The notes under the pieces are model-generated. The model ran no database searches, was not told the DNA's origin, and saw only the letters and a list, made by a program, of their open reading frames with translations. A DNA stretch of 45,519 nucleotides from positions 1 to 45,519 of the forward strand of contig JALOQB010000007.1 of NCBI GenBank assembly GCA_025453595.1. Direction: 5' to 3'. Every line of letters begins with the position of its first letter. Position 1 is the stretch's first letter. Shown in pieces: positions 11,601 through 20,258 of this stretch. The translations under genes were made by a program, and so were the position numbers. The stretch comes from Polyangiaceae bacterium (GTDB lineage: Bacteria; Myxococcota_A; Polyangia; Polyangiales; Polyangiaceae).

Positions 11601-14600
11601 CACCTCCGCGGCGGCGCTGTGCCCCTCGGACTCGAGGCGTCCGGCGAGGTTCGCCAGCTCGACCCGCAGCGAGGCTTGCTCTCCGGATGCCTTCGCTGCC
11701 GCAAGGACCAGGGCCCGCAGGTCGCCGTCCGCCGGGCGAAGGCGGAGCGCGCGAAGCCCTCGCTCGAAGCTCGCCGTGGGCTGCTCTAGGTCGTGCAGGT
11801 AGAGCGAGGCCAGCTCCTGGAGCAAGGGCGCTTGCCGCGGGGGTGAGGCGAGCGAGAGGCGCAGCTCCAGGGAGCGAGCCAGCGCCGGGAGCAGCCGTGC
11901 TTCGCGCAGGTAGCGGTCCAGCTGATCCCAGTCGTCCTCGTGCTCCCTTGCATGGGTCAAGGTAGACTCAATCAGCTCATCGGCCCGCGCGGAGTCGCCC
12001 TGTTTTCGAGCGATATCCGCGAGGGAGAGCTGGACCTCGACGCGCGAGACGCCGTGCTCGGAGCGAGCACCGCGGGGGAGGAGAAGGAGGAGGGAGCGGA
12101 GGGCTTTCTGGGCGCGCTCCAGCTCGTTGCGCTGGATGGCGAAGCGGCCGAGGAGGAAGAGGATGCGGGGGTGGGCGGGGTCGATGCGGGAGGCGAGATC
12201 GAGCTCGGCAAAGGCGAGGTCGGCGTCGCCGGCGTCGTGGAGGGAGAGGGCGAGCTGGAAGTGGGCGAGGGCGCGCTCCTTGGGGCGCCGGGCGCCGTAG
12301 AGCTCGATGAGCTTGCGGAGAGCGAGGCAGGAGGGTTCGAGGGAGCCAGCGAGGCGGAGGCTCTCGCCGAGGAGGAGGAGGAGGGCGAGGTCTTCAGGGA
12401 CGAGGTCGGAGGCTTCCTGGAGGAGAGCGGCAGCGAAGGGGAAGTGGAGCCGGTGCTCGAGGAGCATCTCGGCGGCCTCGCGGAGGCGTGTGGCGCGGGT
12501 TCTGGGGTCGGGTTCGCGCCTCGCGTCGAGGACGAGGAGCTCGGCGAGGCGTCCCCAGTCGCCATCGGCGCGGCAGAGGGTCATGAGGCGCCGCTGCAAG
12601 GGGGCCGGGTCGGTGGCGTCGAGGAGGGCCTGTTCGAGGGCCTGGCGGGCCTCCGCAGGGCGCCCCTCGGCGGAGCGAGCGTCGGCGAGGCGAGCGAGGG
12701 CGGCAGCGCGCTCGGGCCCCTGGGAGCGGGAGGCGATCTGCTGGAGCACGTCGGCAGCCTCGGCATGAGCCCCGAGGGAGAGGAGCAGCCGGGCGAGAGG
12801 ATCGAGGCTGGAGGTCAGGCCGAGGGAGACGGCCTGGCGATGGTCGATGACAGCCCGTGGGAGGTCCTGCAGGGGGTCCTCGGCGAGGAGCGCGGCGCGG
12901 GCCCACAAGGCGGCGGCCTCCGCGGGCTGGGAGGGGGCGAGGCGCGCGGCGCGCTCTTCCAGCAGGGAGGCCCAGGCCGGGAAGCGGCGGTCGCTCTCGT
13001 AGAGCGCGGCCAGGGCGGCGGCGAGGCGGTCCTGGTCGGGGGACTCGGCGAGCGCCTCCTGGAGCACGGCGATCGCGGCGGGGAGCTGGGAGGTATCGCG
13101 GAGCAAGGCGGCCAGCTCCAGCCGCAGGTCACCCCGCTCCTCGGCCGAGGAGGTCACCTCGACCAGGGAGCGCAGGGCGGCGATCAGCTCGGGACGGCGC
13201 TCCAGGCGACGGAACAGGGAGGTGAGGCTGCGCAGCGCCGGCTGGTCCCCCGGGAGCAGGGCGAGGATGCGCCGGGAGCAGTCGATGGCTTCCTCATGCT
13301 GCGCCAGCGGCCCCTCGCAGAGGGCCGCGAGGCGGCGTAGCCAGCGAACCTTGCGCGCGTCGTCGGAGCCCAGGGCCAGCGCCTGACGGAGGGCGTCGGC
13401 CTGGGAGGAAGGCTCCTGCTCGGCGCCCTCGGTCAACGCCCCCACCGCCCAGTCCACCGCGGGCTGCCAGGGCGTCCAGCCTCGCCCGGGCACGGCGGCC
13501 TGCGCCAGGATCCGCCAGGCCACGCCGGCGGGGTCGCCGGAGAAGGGGTTCTGCGCGGCGACCTCCCCGGCCTCGAGCAGCAGGGCCGGGTCGTGCTCGG
13601 TGGCCTCGGCCAGCCTGAGCAGCGCGTCGACGAGCCCGTCCGCCTGGGTCCTTCGGCGCAGCGCGACGAGGGCCTGGAGGGTCTCAGCATCAGGCCCCAG
13701 GGCCAGGGCTTGCTCGTAGGAGCGGTCGGCGCCGTCATCGTCCCTGCCGAGCTGGGCGCTGGCGCACAGCAACCAGAGCGCCCGGGCCTCGCCCCCCTGC
13801 TGCAGCCGGTGGGCCGCCTGCTGGAGCGCCTCGATGCCCTCCCGGTGCGCCTCGACGCTCGCGGCGACGCGGAGCACCTCGCGGGCGATGCCGAGGTCCG
13901 CCGGGGCCAGGGTCAGGGCGCGGCGCAGGTGCACGAGGGCCTCCCGGGGGGCCTGCAGCTGGTGCTCCTGGAGGCTCGCCCCTTCCAGGAGGATCAACAC
14001 CCGGGTGTCCTGCTCTGCCGCCAGCTCCAGCCGCAGCTCGAGCAAGGACAGGATGCCCCGGTGATCTCCCATCTTCTCGTGGTACGCGAGCAGCGCCGCC
14101 AGGGCCTCGGCGCGGGCGCTCCCGCCCTCGCGGGTCAGCGCCACGAGCCCCTCCACCGCCCCCTTGCACCCAGGCTCCCAGCGCAGCGCCTCGACGTACG
14201 CCTCCACCGCCGGGAGGTCGAGCCGTCGGTGGCTTCGCTCCACGTCCCCCAGCCAGCAAAGCCGGCGAGAGCGCTCCGCAGGGGCCCTGGTGCGCTCGAG
14301 CTGCTCTCGCAGCAGGGCGGCGAGCTCGTCGAAGCGCCCGAGCCTCGTCAGCAGCTCCGCCCCCGCCGGCAGGATCCGCTCGTCCTCCGGGAAGCGCTCC
14401 CGCAGCGCTGTCCACACCCCCAGCGCATCCTGTGGAGAATCCATACGGCCATCCAGGATCTCCACCGCGCGCCAGAGGTCCGCCCGGGCAACGTGGGTTT
14501 CAACGAACCCACCCGCACGATGACGGAGCGTGAGGACCAGGCTGGGCCAGTCCTGGAGGGCCTGGTAGGCCTCGATCAGTCCGGCGAGGGCGTCGGGGTC

Positions 14601-17600
14601 ATCGGGGGCGAGAGGGAGGAGGAGGTTCCAGGCGCGGGCGAGGCGGGCCGGGTCGGCGAGGGGCCCCCGGGCGAGGAGCGCCATGCGAGCGGCGATGTCC
14701 TTGCGTTGCTGGGCCTGGGGGGACAGCTCAAACAGGGTGGCGAGGGCCTCGAAGAGGTCGATTTCGCGGCCGGAGGAGGCGGAGAGGAGGTCGACCAGCT
14801 CGGTCGAGGAAGAGAGGGCGAGGGTGGGGTCGTCGCCGGAGCGAGCGGCCTGGATGGCGGCGATGTAGCGGGCGCTGGCATCGTGGCCGAGGGAGGCGGC
14901 GATGCGCGCGGCCTCGCGGAGCAAGAGAGGCGCGAAGCGAGGCCTGGAGGAGGCGAGCAGGTCGAGGGCGCCGAGGAGCCTGGGGAGCTGGGCCGTGAGG
15001 GAGGCCAGGTCGCGGGTCGAGGCGAGGATGGCGAGGTCGGAAGGGGACGTGGCGAGCCACTCGAGGCTGCTGTCGAAGGCGCCGGGGAGATCCGCCAGGG
15101 GGCCTCGTTGCAGCTCGACGATGCGTGCCAGGAGGCGCGCGTTTTCTTCCGGGGAGGAGGCCGCGAGCAGCTCCACCTGCAGCACGAGGAGCAGCGAGCG
15201 CTCGTGCCCCGGGGCAAGGAACCTCGGGGTCAGGAGCCGCGCGGCCCCGAGGTACGCGGCGAGGAGGTCGGGGGCGAGGGGGGACGCGGGGCGCTGGAAG
15301 GAGCCGAGCAGGCGCGTCAGGAGCGCCAGCGCATCCGGATCTTCCGGGGAGATGGCCAGCATCTCCTGGAGGATCCCGTGGGCCCCCACGAGGTCGCCCA
15401 CCGGGTCCAGCAGCAGGCCGGCGATGCGCTGGCGCTGGCGCTGGGCGGCCTCCGGATCGAGGGCGGAGAGCTGGCGCCGCAGCAGGGGGATGAGGGCATC
15501 CCAGCGGCCGTTGCGCTCGTAGAGACGCTCGAGGGAAGCGACGGCGAGGGCGTCGTCGGGCCGCAGGGCGACGAGGTGCTCGAGGTACCCGATGGCGCGG
15601 GGGTCATCGCCGGCAAAATCTCGCGCGATCTCCACCGCATCTTCCAGGAAGACCAGGCGATCGGTGTCGTTGCGGGCCGCGGTGATCATCCGGTCGTACA
15701 GGGAGAGAAGCTCGCCCCAGCGCTCATCCGCGCCGTAGAAGACCTTGAGCCGGTCAAAGGCCCAGCGGGCCCCGACGTCCGCCAGGAGCACCCGCTCGAC
15801 CAGGGCGATGACCCCCTCCGGCTCCTCGAACCACTCCTCGTAAAAATTGATGGCGCGCTGGCCGATGGCCGCGGCGCTGGCCGAGCTGGAGAGGTGCCGC
15901 TTGTAGGCCTCGATCACGCCGCCTGGCTGGCCCAGCTGCCTCGCCAGCTGCTCCGCCAGATCCCAGAAGGATTCTTCCAGCGGCGCCTCGTCCACGGCGC
16001 GGAGCGCCACCGGCAGCGCGTCCTCCGGGCTCATCGGCCGGGACAGGACCCCCTGGAGCCAGGCACGCCTTTGCTCCGGGCTACCGCCGCACTGCAGCAG
16101 CCGCTCCAGCAAGGCGAGGGCGGCCCCGGGCTCGGGCTCGGCCAGCAGGCAGCGCTCCAGGAGCCCGGTGATCCGCTCGCGGAGCGATGGCGACGGGGTG
16201 GCCGCCAGGATCCGATCCACCCAGCGGAGCGCCTCCTCCTCCCCTGGCGTCTCTGCGATCAGCGCCTCCAGCAGCTCGACCGCGAGCTCGGGCTGACCCG
16301 TCTGCTCGATGCAGAGCGCGACCCGACGCAGCGCAAGCGCGCGGCGCTGGACGCCTTCGCTCTGCTCCATCCAGGCCCCCAGCGCCGCCGACGCGGCGGC
16401 GAAATCCTGGCCCTGCAGCAGCAGCTCGACCAGCCGCTCATGAACGCCAACGGCCCCGGGATCCAGCGCCAGCACGCGCCGGTACAGCGCGGTCGCCTCG
16501 GCGCTGGCCCCGGCTTGCTCCTCCGCCTCGGCCCAGCGCCGGAGGGCGACGGCGTCCTGCGGGTCCTGCTCGGCGCGCCAGCGCAAGGCCCAGCGCCGGG
16601 CTTCCTCCTGGAGAGGACCCGCGGGCCAGCGAGCGAGCAGCTCCTCGAATCGATCGAGGTGCACCAGGTCCGGATCGAGCTGAAGCAGGGACCGGGCCAT
16701 GTCCAGGGCCAGGGGCTCGGCGCCGGGGAGGGCGCCGTACGCCGCCATGCAAGCCACGAGGACGCGCCCTCGCTGCGCCGGGGACCAGGCAAAGCGGGCT
16801 CCCCCTCGCACGCGCTCCACGCTGGCCACATGCTCGGCGGACGAGCCGAGGGGCAGGAGCGTGAGCAGCAGCTCGACCTCCGCCTCCGCGGAGTCGCAGA
16901 GAGGCCACCGGCGCAGCAGCCACCGGGCCTCTTCGTCGGGGGATCGGGCCGCCCGGGCGAGGGCCAGCAGCGCGTCGATCCCCCGCGGATCCTCGCTGGC
17001 CTCGACCGCTCTCAGGAAGAGCGCCCGGGCCCTGGGATCGCCCTTCGCTTGAAGCAGGGAGCCTGCCTGGATCCACAGCGCGGCCCCCTCGGCCCCGCCG
17101 AGCTGATCGCCCAGCGCCTCCAGGGCGCCGGCCCGCTCGTCGGGGTCGCGAGCCGCGGCGACCCGTGCCTCCAGGATGCGGCGCAAAAAGAGCGGTTCGT
17201 CGGCGCCAGAGGCCAGGCGGTGGGCCAGGGACAGCAGCGCCGGTGGCAGCGGCGCCTCCTGGATCAGCTCGTGCAGCAGCGCGATGGCCGGGGTGGGCTC
17301 CCCCTGGCTGGCGAGCAAGGGGGCCAGCTCCTCGCGCAGGGCGCGGCGCTGGCCCGGCTCGACCAGCGGGATGGCCTGCTGGAGCGCTCGCGCCAGGGCC
17401 CCCGGCGGGCCCACCTGCCGGAGCGCCTCAAGGAGCTGTTTCCATGCATCCAGGTCGCCCGGGACAAGCCCGAGGAGCTCCTCCAGAGCGGCCACCGCGT
17501 CGCGCAGCTCCCCCTGGAGCTTGCACAGCCCGGCCAGCGTGCGCAGCGCGTCGGCTCGCCCCTCCGGGCGCCGCTCGTGGCGCAGCGCCTCCCGCCAGAG

Positions 17601-20069
17601 CGCGACGCGCGCGGCCCCCTCCCCTCGCCCCTGGAGCAGCCGGTCCAGCGACGGCAGGAGGTCCAGGCGGGCAGGCTCCACCTCCAGGATCCGCCCCAGC
17701 AACGCCAGGCCCTCGGCCGGGCGCCCCGCCTCCAGCAGCGAGGCCACCGCCCGGCGGGCCAGGTCCTGGAGCGCCGGGTGGTCCAGCGGGCGAGCCCCCA
17801 GCGCCTCCAGCAGCATCGCCGCGTGGGCCCCGGGCCCCTCCGCAGCCCCGGAGAGCAGCTCCAGGCGAACCAGCCAGTCCGGAACGGTGTCAATCTCGAC
17901 CCTGATCGCCAGCGCCAGCCCCTCGCGGGCGAGGCGCAGGGCGCGTGGGGGATCGTCGCTGGCCACCAGCTCGACCGCCTCGCCGAGGGCGAGGAGGCGG
18001 CGCCGGCTATCCGGATCTTCCATACCGATGATCTCGAGGACCTGGACGAGGCCCCAGAAGTCGGCCTGGTCGCGGAAGATGGGTTCGAGGGCGGCGGCGG
18101 CGTGGAGCCTGGAGGCGGGGCGACCGAGGAGGGACTGGGCGACGGCGGAGGCGCGAGGTTCGGCGGGGACGAGGGCGAGGGCGGAGGAGCAGGCCGCGAG
18201 GGCGCCCTCGGTGTCCGCGAGGCGATCGAGGCGGAGCTGGGCGACGATGCCCCAGAGCTCACCGCGGGCCTCGGGGGAGCCGGAGCCGCTCTCGGCGACG
18301 AGCTCGGCGACGAGCTCGGCGTGGCGGCCGAGTTTATCGAGAAGATCCCTGCGACGACGGAGGATGGCGGGGGAGGATCCGAAGCGCCGGGCGAGCTGGT
18401 TCCAGGAGGCGAGGGCGCCCTCGCCGTCGTCGAGGCGGGTCTCGCGGAGGGAGGCGGCGCGTTCGAGGGAGGCGCGGGCGAGGTCGTCGTCGGAGCGGAG
18501 GGACCGCTCTTCGAGGAGCGCGACGAGGGAGCGAAGGTCGAGGGAGCGCTCGTAGAGGTCGAGGAGGGCGGCCTCGGCCTGCTCGCGGCGGGGGCCGGGG
18601 AGGAGGCGGCGCCAGGCGGCGATCGCGTCGGGAAGCTGGCCCTGGGCGTCGAGGAGCTGGGCGAGCTGGACGGAGGCGTCGAGGCGCGCCTCCTCGGAGG
18701 GCTCGTGAGCGATGAGCTGTTCGAGGGAGGCGACGAGGGCGGCGGGCTCCTCGACGACGCGGGGCAGGAGGCGCAGGGCGGCGATCCTGATCTCGGGGGC
18801 CTCGGCCTCCGCGGCGATCTGGAGAGGGGGGATGGACTTTCTCGGCTCCCCGGCCTCCAGGAGGATCTCGGCGGCCTCGAGGTTGAGCTGCTGACGCAGC
18901 TCCGGGGCCCGGGCGGTGCTGGCGCAGCGGAGCAGCGTGCGGGCCACGTCCGGGAGGCGCCCGAGGCGGGCCCCGACGAGGCGGAGCGCCTGGCGCAGAT
19001 CCTCGGCGCTGGCGTCGGTGAAGATCGATTTCTCCAGGGCCGGAAGGGCCTCTTCGTCGCGACCGGCGCGGAGGAGCGCGAGGGCGAGGCGCCGCTGGGC
19101 GTCGTTGCGCTGGGTGCCCCGGGTGGCCTCGATCAGGGCAGGGAGCAGCAGGATCTGCTCGGCCAGCTCGCCGGAGCGATCGAGGGCGTTTTCGAGGGCG
19201 AGGGCGGCGCGGGCGCCGAGCAGCTTGTGGGAGAGGAGCTTGCGGGCGCCGTCCCGGGCGGCCTCGCTGCCGGGATCGACGCGCAGCAATTCCTCGACGT
19301 GGCACAGGGCTCGCTCGGGCTGCTGCAGCTCGTCGAGGTAGAGGGCGATCAACCTGGCCCGGAGCGGCCCCTCCGCCGCCGGATCCCCTTCCCCCTCGCC
19401 CTTCTTCGGGATCGCCTGCTCCAGCAGCTTCACCAGCTCGGCCCACCGCCGGGCCCCGCGGTAGAGGGCCTCCAGGGCGCGGCGCGCCTCCGGATCGGAG
19501 GGCTCGACCTTGAGCAGCCGCTCGTGGATGGCGATGAGCCGGGGCGCCTCCTCGCCGAAGACCTCGGCGAGCTCGGCGGCGCGGCGCAGCAGCCGGATCT
19601 GCTCGGCGCGCTCGGCCTGGTGGCCGGCGAGGTTGACGTAGAGCTCGCAGAGCCGGGCCCCGTCTCCCGCCTCGATCAGCAGGTTCTCCAGGAGATCGAA
19701 GGCCGCCGAGTTGGCCGGGTCCACGGCCACGGCGCGCTCCAGGAAGGCCCGGGCCCCGTCCGGATCCTCCAGCGTGCGGTGCTGGAACTCCGCCGCATGA
19801 AAGAGAATTTCTCCCTGCTGCGCCGCGGACAGGCGCCGCAGCATGCGCGGGTTGCACAGCTCCTCGTAGGCCGCCGCGAGCTCCAGCAGGTGATCATCGC
19901 GCAGCGCGGCCTCGTGCAGCTTGCCCCACAGCTCTGCGGGCAGCTCCTCCTTGCTCATCGCCTGGATCATGGACGACAGCACAAGCAGCTCATCCTCCAG
20001 CTTGGTCTCCAGGAGGGTGCCCAGCTTCTCGACGGACAGCGCCCGCGGCGCCTTGGACTCGGTAGGCAT
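8616..20069 (-). CDS. Giant tetratricopeptide-repeat protein
   Basis: A single uninterrupted frame encodes 3817 residues. The start was set at MPTESKAPRALSVEKLG (ATG at 20069); the frame stays open further upstream, but that part is antisense to the macroglobulin gene and has no sensible sequence. The whole length is built of helical hairpins of about 34-40 residues with TPR spacing (for example AFLERAVAVDPANSAAFDLL, RALEALYRGARRWAELVKLL, ALLVEKAVAEDP-like ends). No signal peptide, membrane segment or enzymatic domain is seen. It is likely a cytoplasmic scaffold. It precedes psd and a small lipoprotein on the same strand, so it may be linked to envelope work, but that is inference. No clear Shine-Dalgarno precedes the start. 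Within the gene, blocks with almost only C-ending codons alternate with mixed blocks. Confidence 0.9.
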   Translation of the reverse strand: MPTESKAPRALSVEKLGTLLETKLEDELLVLSSMIQAMSKEELPAELWGKLHEAALRDDHLLELAAAYEELCNPRMLRRLSAAQQGEILFHAAEFQHRTLEDPDGARAFLERAVAVDPANSAAFDLLENLLIEAGDGARLCELYVNLAGHQAERAEQIRLLRRAAELAEVFGEEAPRLIAIHERLLKVEPSDPEARRALEALYRGARRWAELVKLLEQAIPKKGEGEGDPAAEGPLRARLIALYLDELQQPERALCHVEELLRVDPGSEAARDGARKLLSHKLLGARAALALENALDRSGELAEQILLLPALIEATRGTQRNDAQRRLALALLRAGRDEEALPALEKSIFTDASAEDLRQALRLVGARLGRLPDVARTLLRCASTARAPELRQQLNLEAAEILLEAGEPRKSIPPLQIAAEAEAPEIRIAALRLLPRVVEEPAALVASLEQLIAHEPSEEARLDASVQLAQLLDAQGQLPDAIAAWRRLLPGPRREQAEAALLDLYERSLDLRSLVALLEERSLRSDDDLARASLERAASLRETRLDDGEGALASWNQLARRFGSSPAILRRRRDLLDKLGRHAELVAELVAESGSGSPEARGELWGIVAQLRLDRLADTEGALAACSSALALVPAEPRASAVAQSLLGRPASRLHAAAALEPIFRDQADFWGLVQVLEIIGMEDPDSRRRLLALGEAVELVASDDPPRALRLAREGLALAIRVEIDTVPDWLVRLELLSGAAEGPGAHAAMLLEALGARPLDHPALQDLARRAVASLLEAGRPAEGLALLGRILEVEPARLDLLPSLDRLLQGRGEGAARVALWREALRHERRPEGRADALRTLAGLCKLQGELRDAVAALEELLGLVPGDLDAWKQLLEALRQVGPPGALARALQQAIPLVEPGQRRALREELAPLLASQGEPTPAIALLHELIQEAPLPPALLSLAHRLASGADEPLFLRRILEARVAAARDPDERAGALEALGDQLGGAEGAALWIQAGSLLQAKGDPRARALFLRAVEASEDPRGIDALLALARAARSPDEEARWLLRRWPLCDSAEAEVELLLTLLPLGSSAEHVASVERVRGGARFAWSPAQRGRVLVACMAAYGALPGAEPLALDMARSLLQLDPDLVHLDRFEELLARWPAGPLQEEARRWALRWRAEQDPQDAVALRRWAEAEEQAGASAEATALYRRVLALDPGAVGVHERLVELLLQGQDFAAASAALGAWMEQSEGVQRRALALRRVALCIEQTGQPELAVELLEALIAETPGEEEALRWVDRILAATPSPSLRERITGLLERCLLAEPEPGAALALLERLLQCGGSPEQRRAWLQGVLSRPMSPEDALPVALRAVDEAPLEESFWDLAEQLARQLGQPGGVIEAYKRHLSSSASAAAIGQRAINFYEEWFEEPEGVIALVERVLLADVGARWAFDRLKVFYGADERWGELLSLYDRMITAARNDTDRLVFLEDAVEIARDFAGDDPRAIGYLEHLVALRPDDALAVASLERLYERNGRWDALIPLLRRQLSALDPEAAQRQRQRIAGLLLDPVGDLVGAHGILQEMLAISPEDPDALALLTRLLGSFQRPASPLAPDLLAAYLGAARLLTPRFLAPGHERSLLLVLQVELLAASSPEENARLLARIVELQRGPLADLPGAFDSSLEWLATSPSDLAILASTRDLASLTAQLPRLLGALDLLASSRPRFAPLLLREAARIAASLGHDASARYIAAIQAARSGDDPTLALSSSTELVDLLSASSGREIDLFEALATLFELSPQAQQRKDIAARMALLARGPLADPARLARAWNLLLPLAPDDPDALAGLIEAYQALQDWPSLVLTLRHRAGGFVETHVARADLWRAVEILDGRMDSPQDALGVWTALRERFPEDERILPAGAELLTRLGRFDELAALLREQLERTRAPAERSRRLCWLGDVERSHRRLDLPAVEAYVEALRWEPGCKGAVEGLVALTREGGSARAEALAALLAYHEKMGDHRGILSLLELRLELAAEQDTRVLILLEGASLQEHQLQAPREALVHLRRALTLAPADLGIAREVLRVAASVEAHREGIEALQQAAHRLQQGGEARALWLLCASAQLGRDDDGADRSYEQALALGPDAETLQALVALRRRTQADGLVDALLRLAEATEHDPALLLEAGEVAAQNPFSGDPAGVAWRILAQAAVPGRGWTPWQPAVDWAVGALTEGAEQEPSSQADALRQALALGSDDARKVRWLRRLAALCEGPLAQHEEAIDCSRRILALLPGDQPALRSLTSLFRRLERRPELIAALRSLVEVTSSAEERGDLRLELAALLRDTSQLPAAIAVLQEALAESPDQDRLAAALAALYESDRRFPAWASLLEERAARLAPSQPAEAAALWARAALLAEDPLQDLPRAVIDHRQAVSLGLTSSLDPLARLLLSLGAHAEAADVLQQIASRSQGPERAAALARLADARSAEGRPAEARQALEQALLDATDPAPLQRRLMTLCRADGDWGRLAELLVLDARREPDPRTRATRLREAAEMLLEHRLHFPFAAALLQEASDLVPEDLALLLLLGESLRLAGSLEPSCLALRKLIELYGARRPKERALAHFQLALSLHDAGDADLAFAELDLASRIDPAHPRILFLLGRFAIQRNELERAQKALRSLLLLLPRGARSEHGVSRVEVQLSLADIARKQGDSARADELIESTLTHAREHEDDWDQLDRYLREARLLPALARSLELRLSLASPPRQAPLLQELASLYLHDLEQPTASFERGLRALRLRPADGDLRALVLAAAKASGEQASLRVELANLAGRLESEGHSAAAEVWFDAAQLLEDPASIRQALERAERCATGALAPSWLPRIWSALDDLLTRVGDRALLREALLRRRSLSDFPGADPAEPLYRLAELALEAAPPLDEGLAALEEALRLDPRVERAAAALRRAAQLHAEEAPLLRMYERFSREQELHEDRVEALRLLGALPGAGTAPWREAAELTIACGQDTIADAILRELSGLDQSPSSLPDVIWALSTLAERVLRRGDTSLAAALKERAAEIAPVEQRTERLLEVATLVQGSLKDTQRAIKIYETILAESPSEARAWGPLAELLRASGDEPRLIALLERLLLLTEGASREQLRAELIDVLLRDSQAEEGVPRAIALLQEALAERPRDLALSRRLAELLERTGAHAPLAALLETQLEDARDQGDGPTAAALALRLGALLESLGERARAAEIYRVGLRMAPEHVPLLRALLRLVDSDEDSSELAELSLRLLRLLQGPEVVPLAMRLASLHESNWNPEAAEQALALGYEAFPSPALRDLLVERYTEDRSWPRLAALLTRDAAHQPSPAARVEALRKAAEVHSARLSDPQAAADLLQQAFSLDPSHLPLLTSLLDALRAIATPVASRRAVDVLSFALEQRPGDPELLRLRAELHALAGAFDEALRDLDALAARQPHIAAPLLRSTLHDALRSSRHPPTLRPWRLRLASLLSSDGRLDDARSLLEAAVRDEPTLPEPLLALVALERASQRWEAMIAPLLSLASSASGSNLTSIAIDLSEAAQRAARPAEARATLERALRETPDHGPLRAALRAVYEQVGAKRELARMYCEEASVLKEPGPRFEALLAAARLLLDPAHGDSKLAAQILEDARSLRPDDLELASLLAETHVNAKRPRDALQVIERAVTAHRGRRSRPLGQLFQRKAQIELRLGERATALQSLGKAFDNDASNGTLAMELGLLALELNDEAAATRAFRAISLMKVSASGEDGTTSAAKAQAYYQLALLALGQADPRKARLLVEKAVAEDPALEVARRLRDELVRGG

Positions 20070-20193
20070 GGTGGAGTTTCGGGAGGCGCCTAGCCTACAA
20101 GCCCACCGCCCGAACCAGAAGCCCACCGAACCGGGCCAGGCAAAGTATCTGCGCCGCTCTGACCGCTCTTTTTCTCGTTTTTCTCTGGACAAG

Positions 20194-20205
20194 CGGGGAA
20201 CCCCG
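20194..20205. promoter_or_regulatory. 12-bp perfect palindrome between divergent genes
   Basis: CGGGGAACCCCG lies in the 189-bp space between the giant TPR gene and the macroglobulin gene, 54 bp before the latter. A perfect palindrome here could be an operator for either gene, but the GC content makes chance palindromes common. I found no convincing -35/-10 pair next to it. Confidence 0.25.
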
Positions 20206-20243
20206 GTCTCGCCTCTGTAAGGGGGCCCCGGGGGGCTCCGTTG

Positions 20244-20250
20244 AAGAGGG
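20244..20250 (+). promoter_or_regulatory. Ribosome binding site deciding the macroglobulin start
   Basis: AAGAGGG lies eight bases before the ATG at 20259. It favours this ATG over the in-frame TTG at 20241, which the site would overlap. Confidence 0.55.
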
Positions 20251-20258
20251 ACCAAGCC

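Noticed and set aside
13593..20093. A 2166-residue open frame on the plus strand
   Set aside because: It mirrors the TPR gene and has the composition of an antisense reading in GC-rich DNA; no domain is visible.
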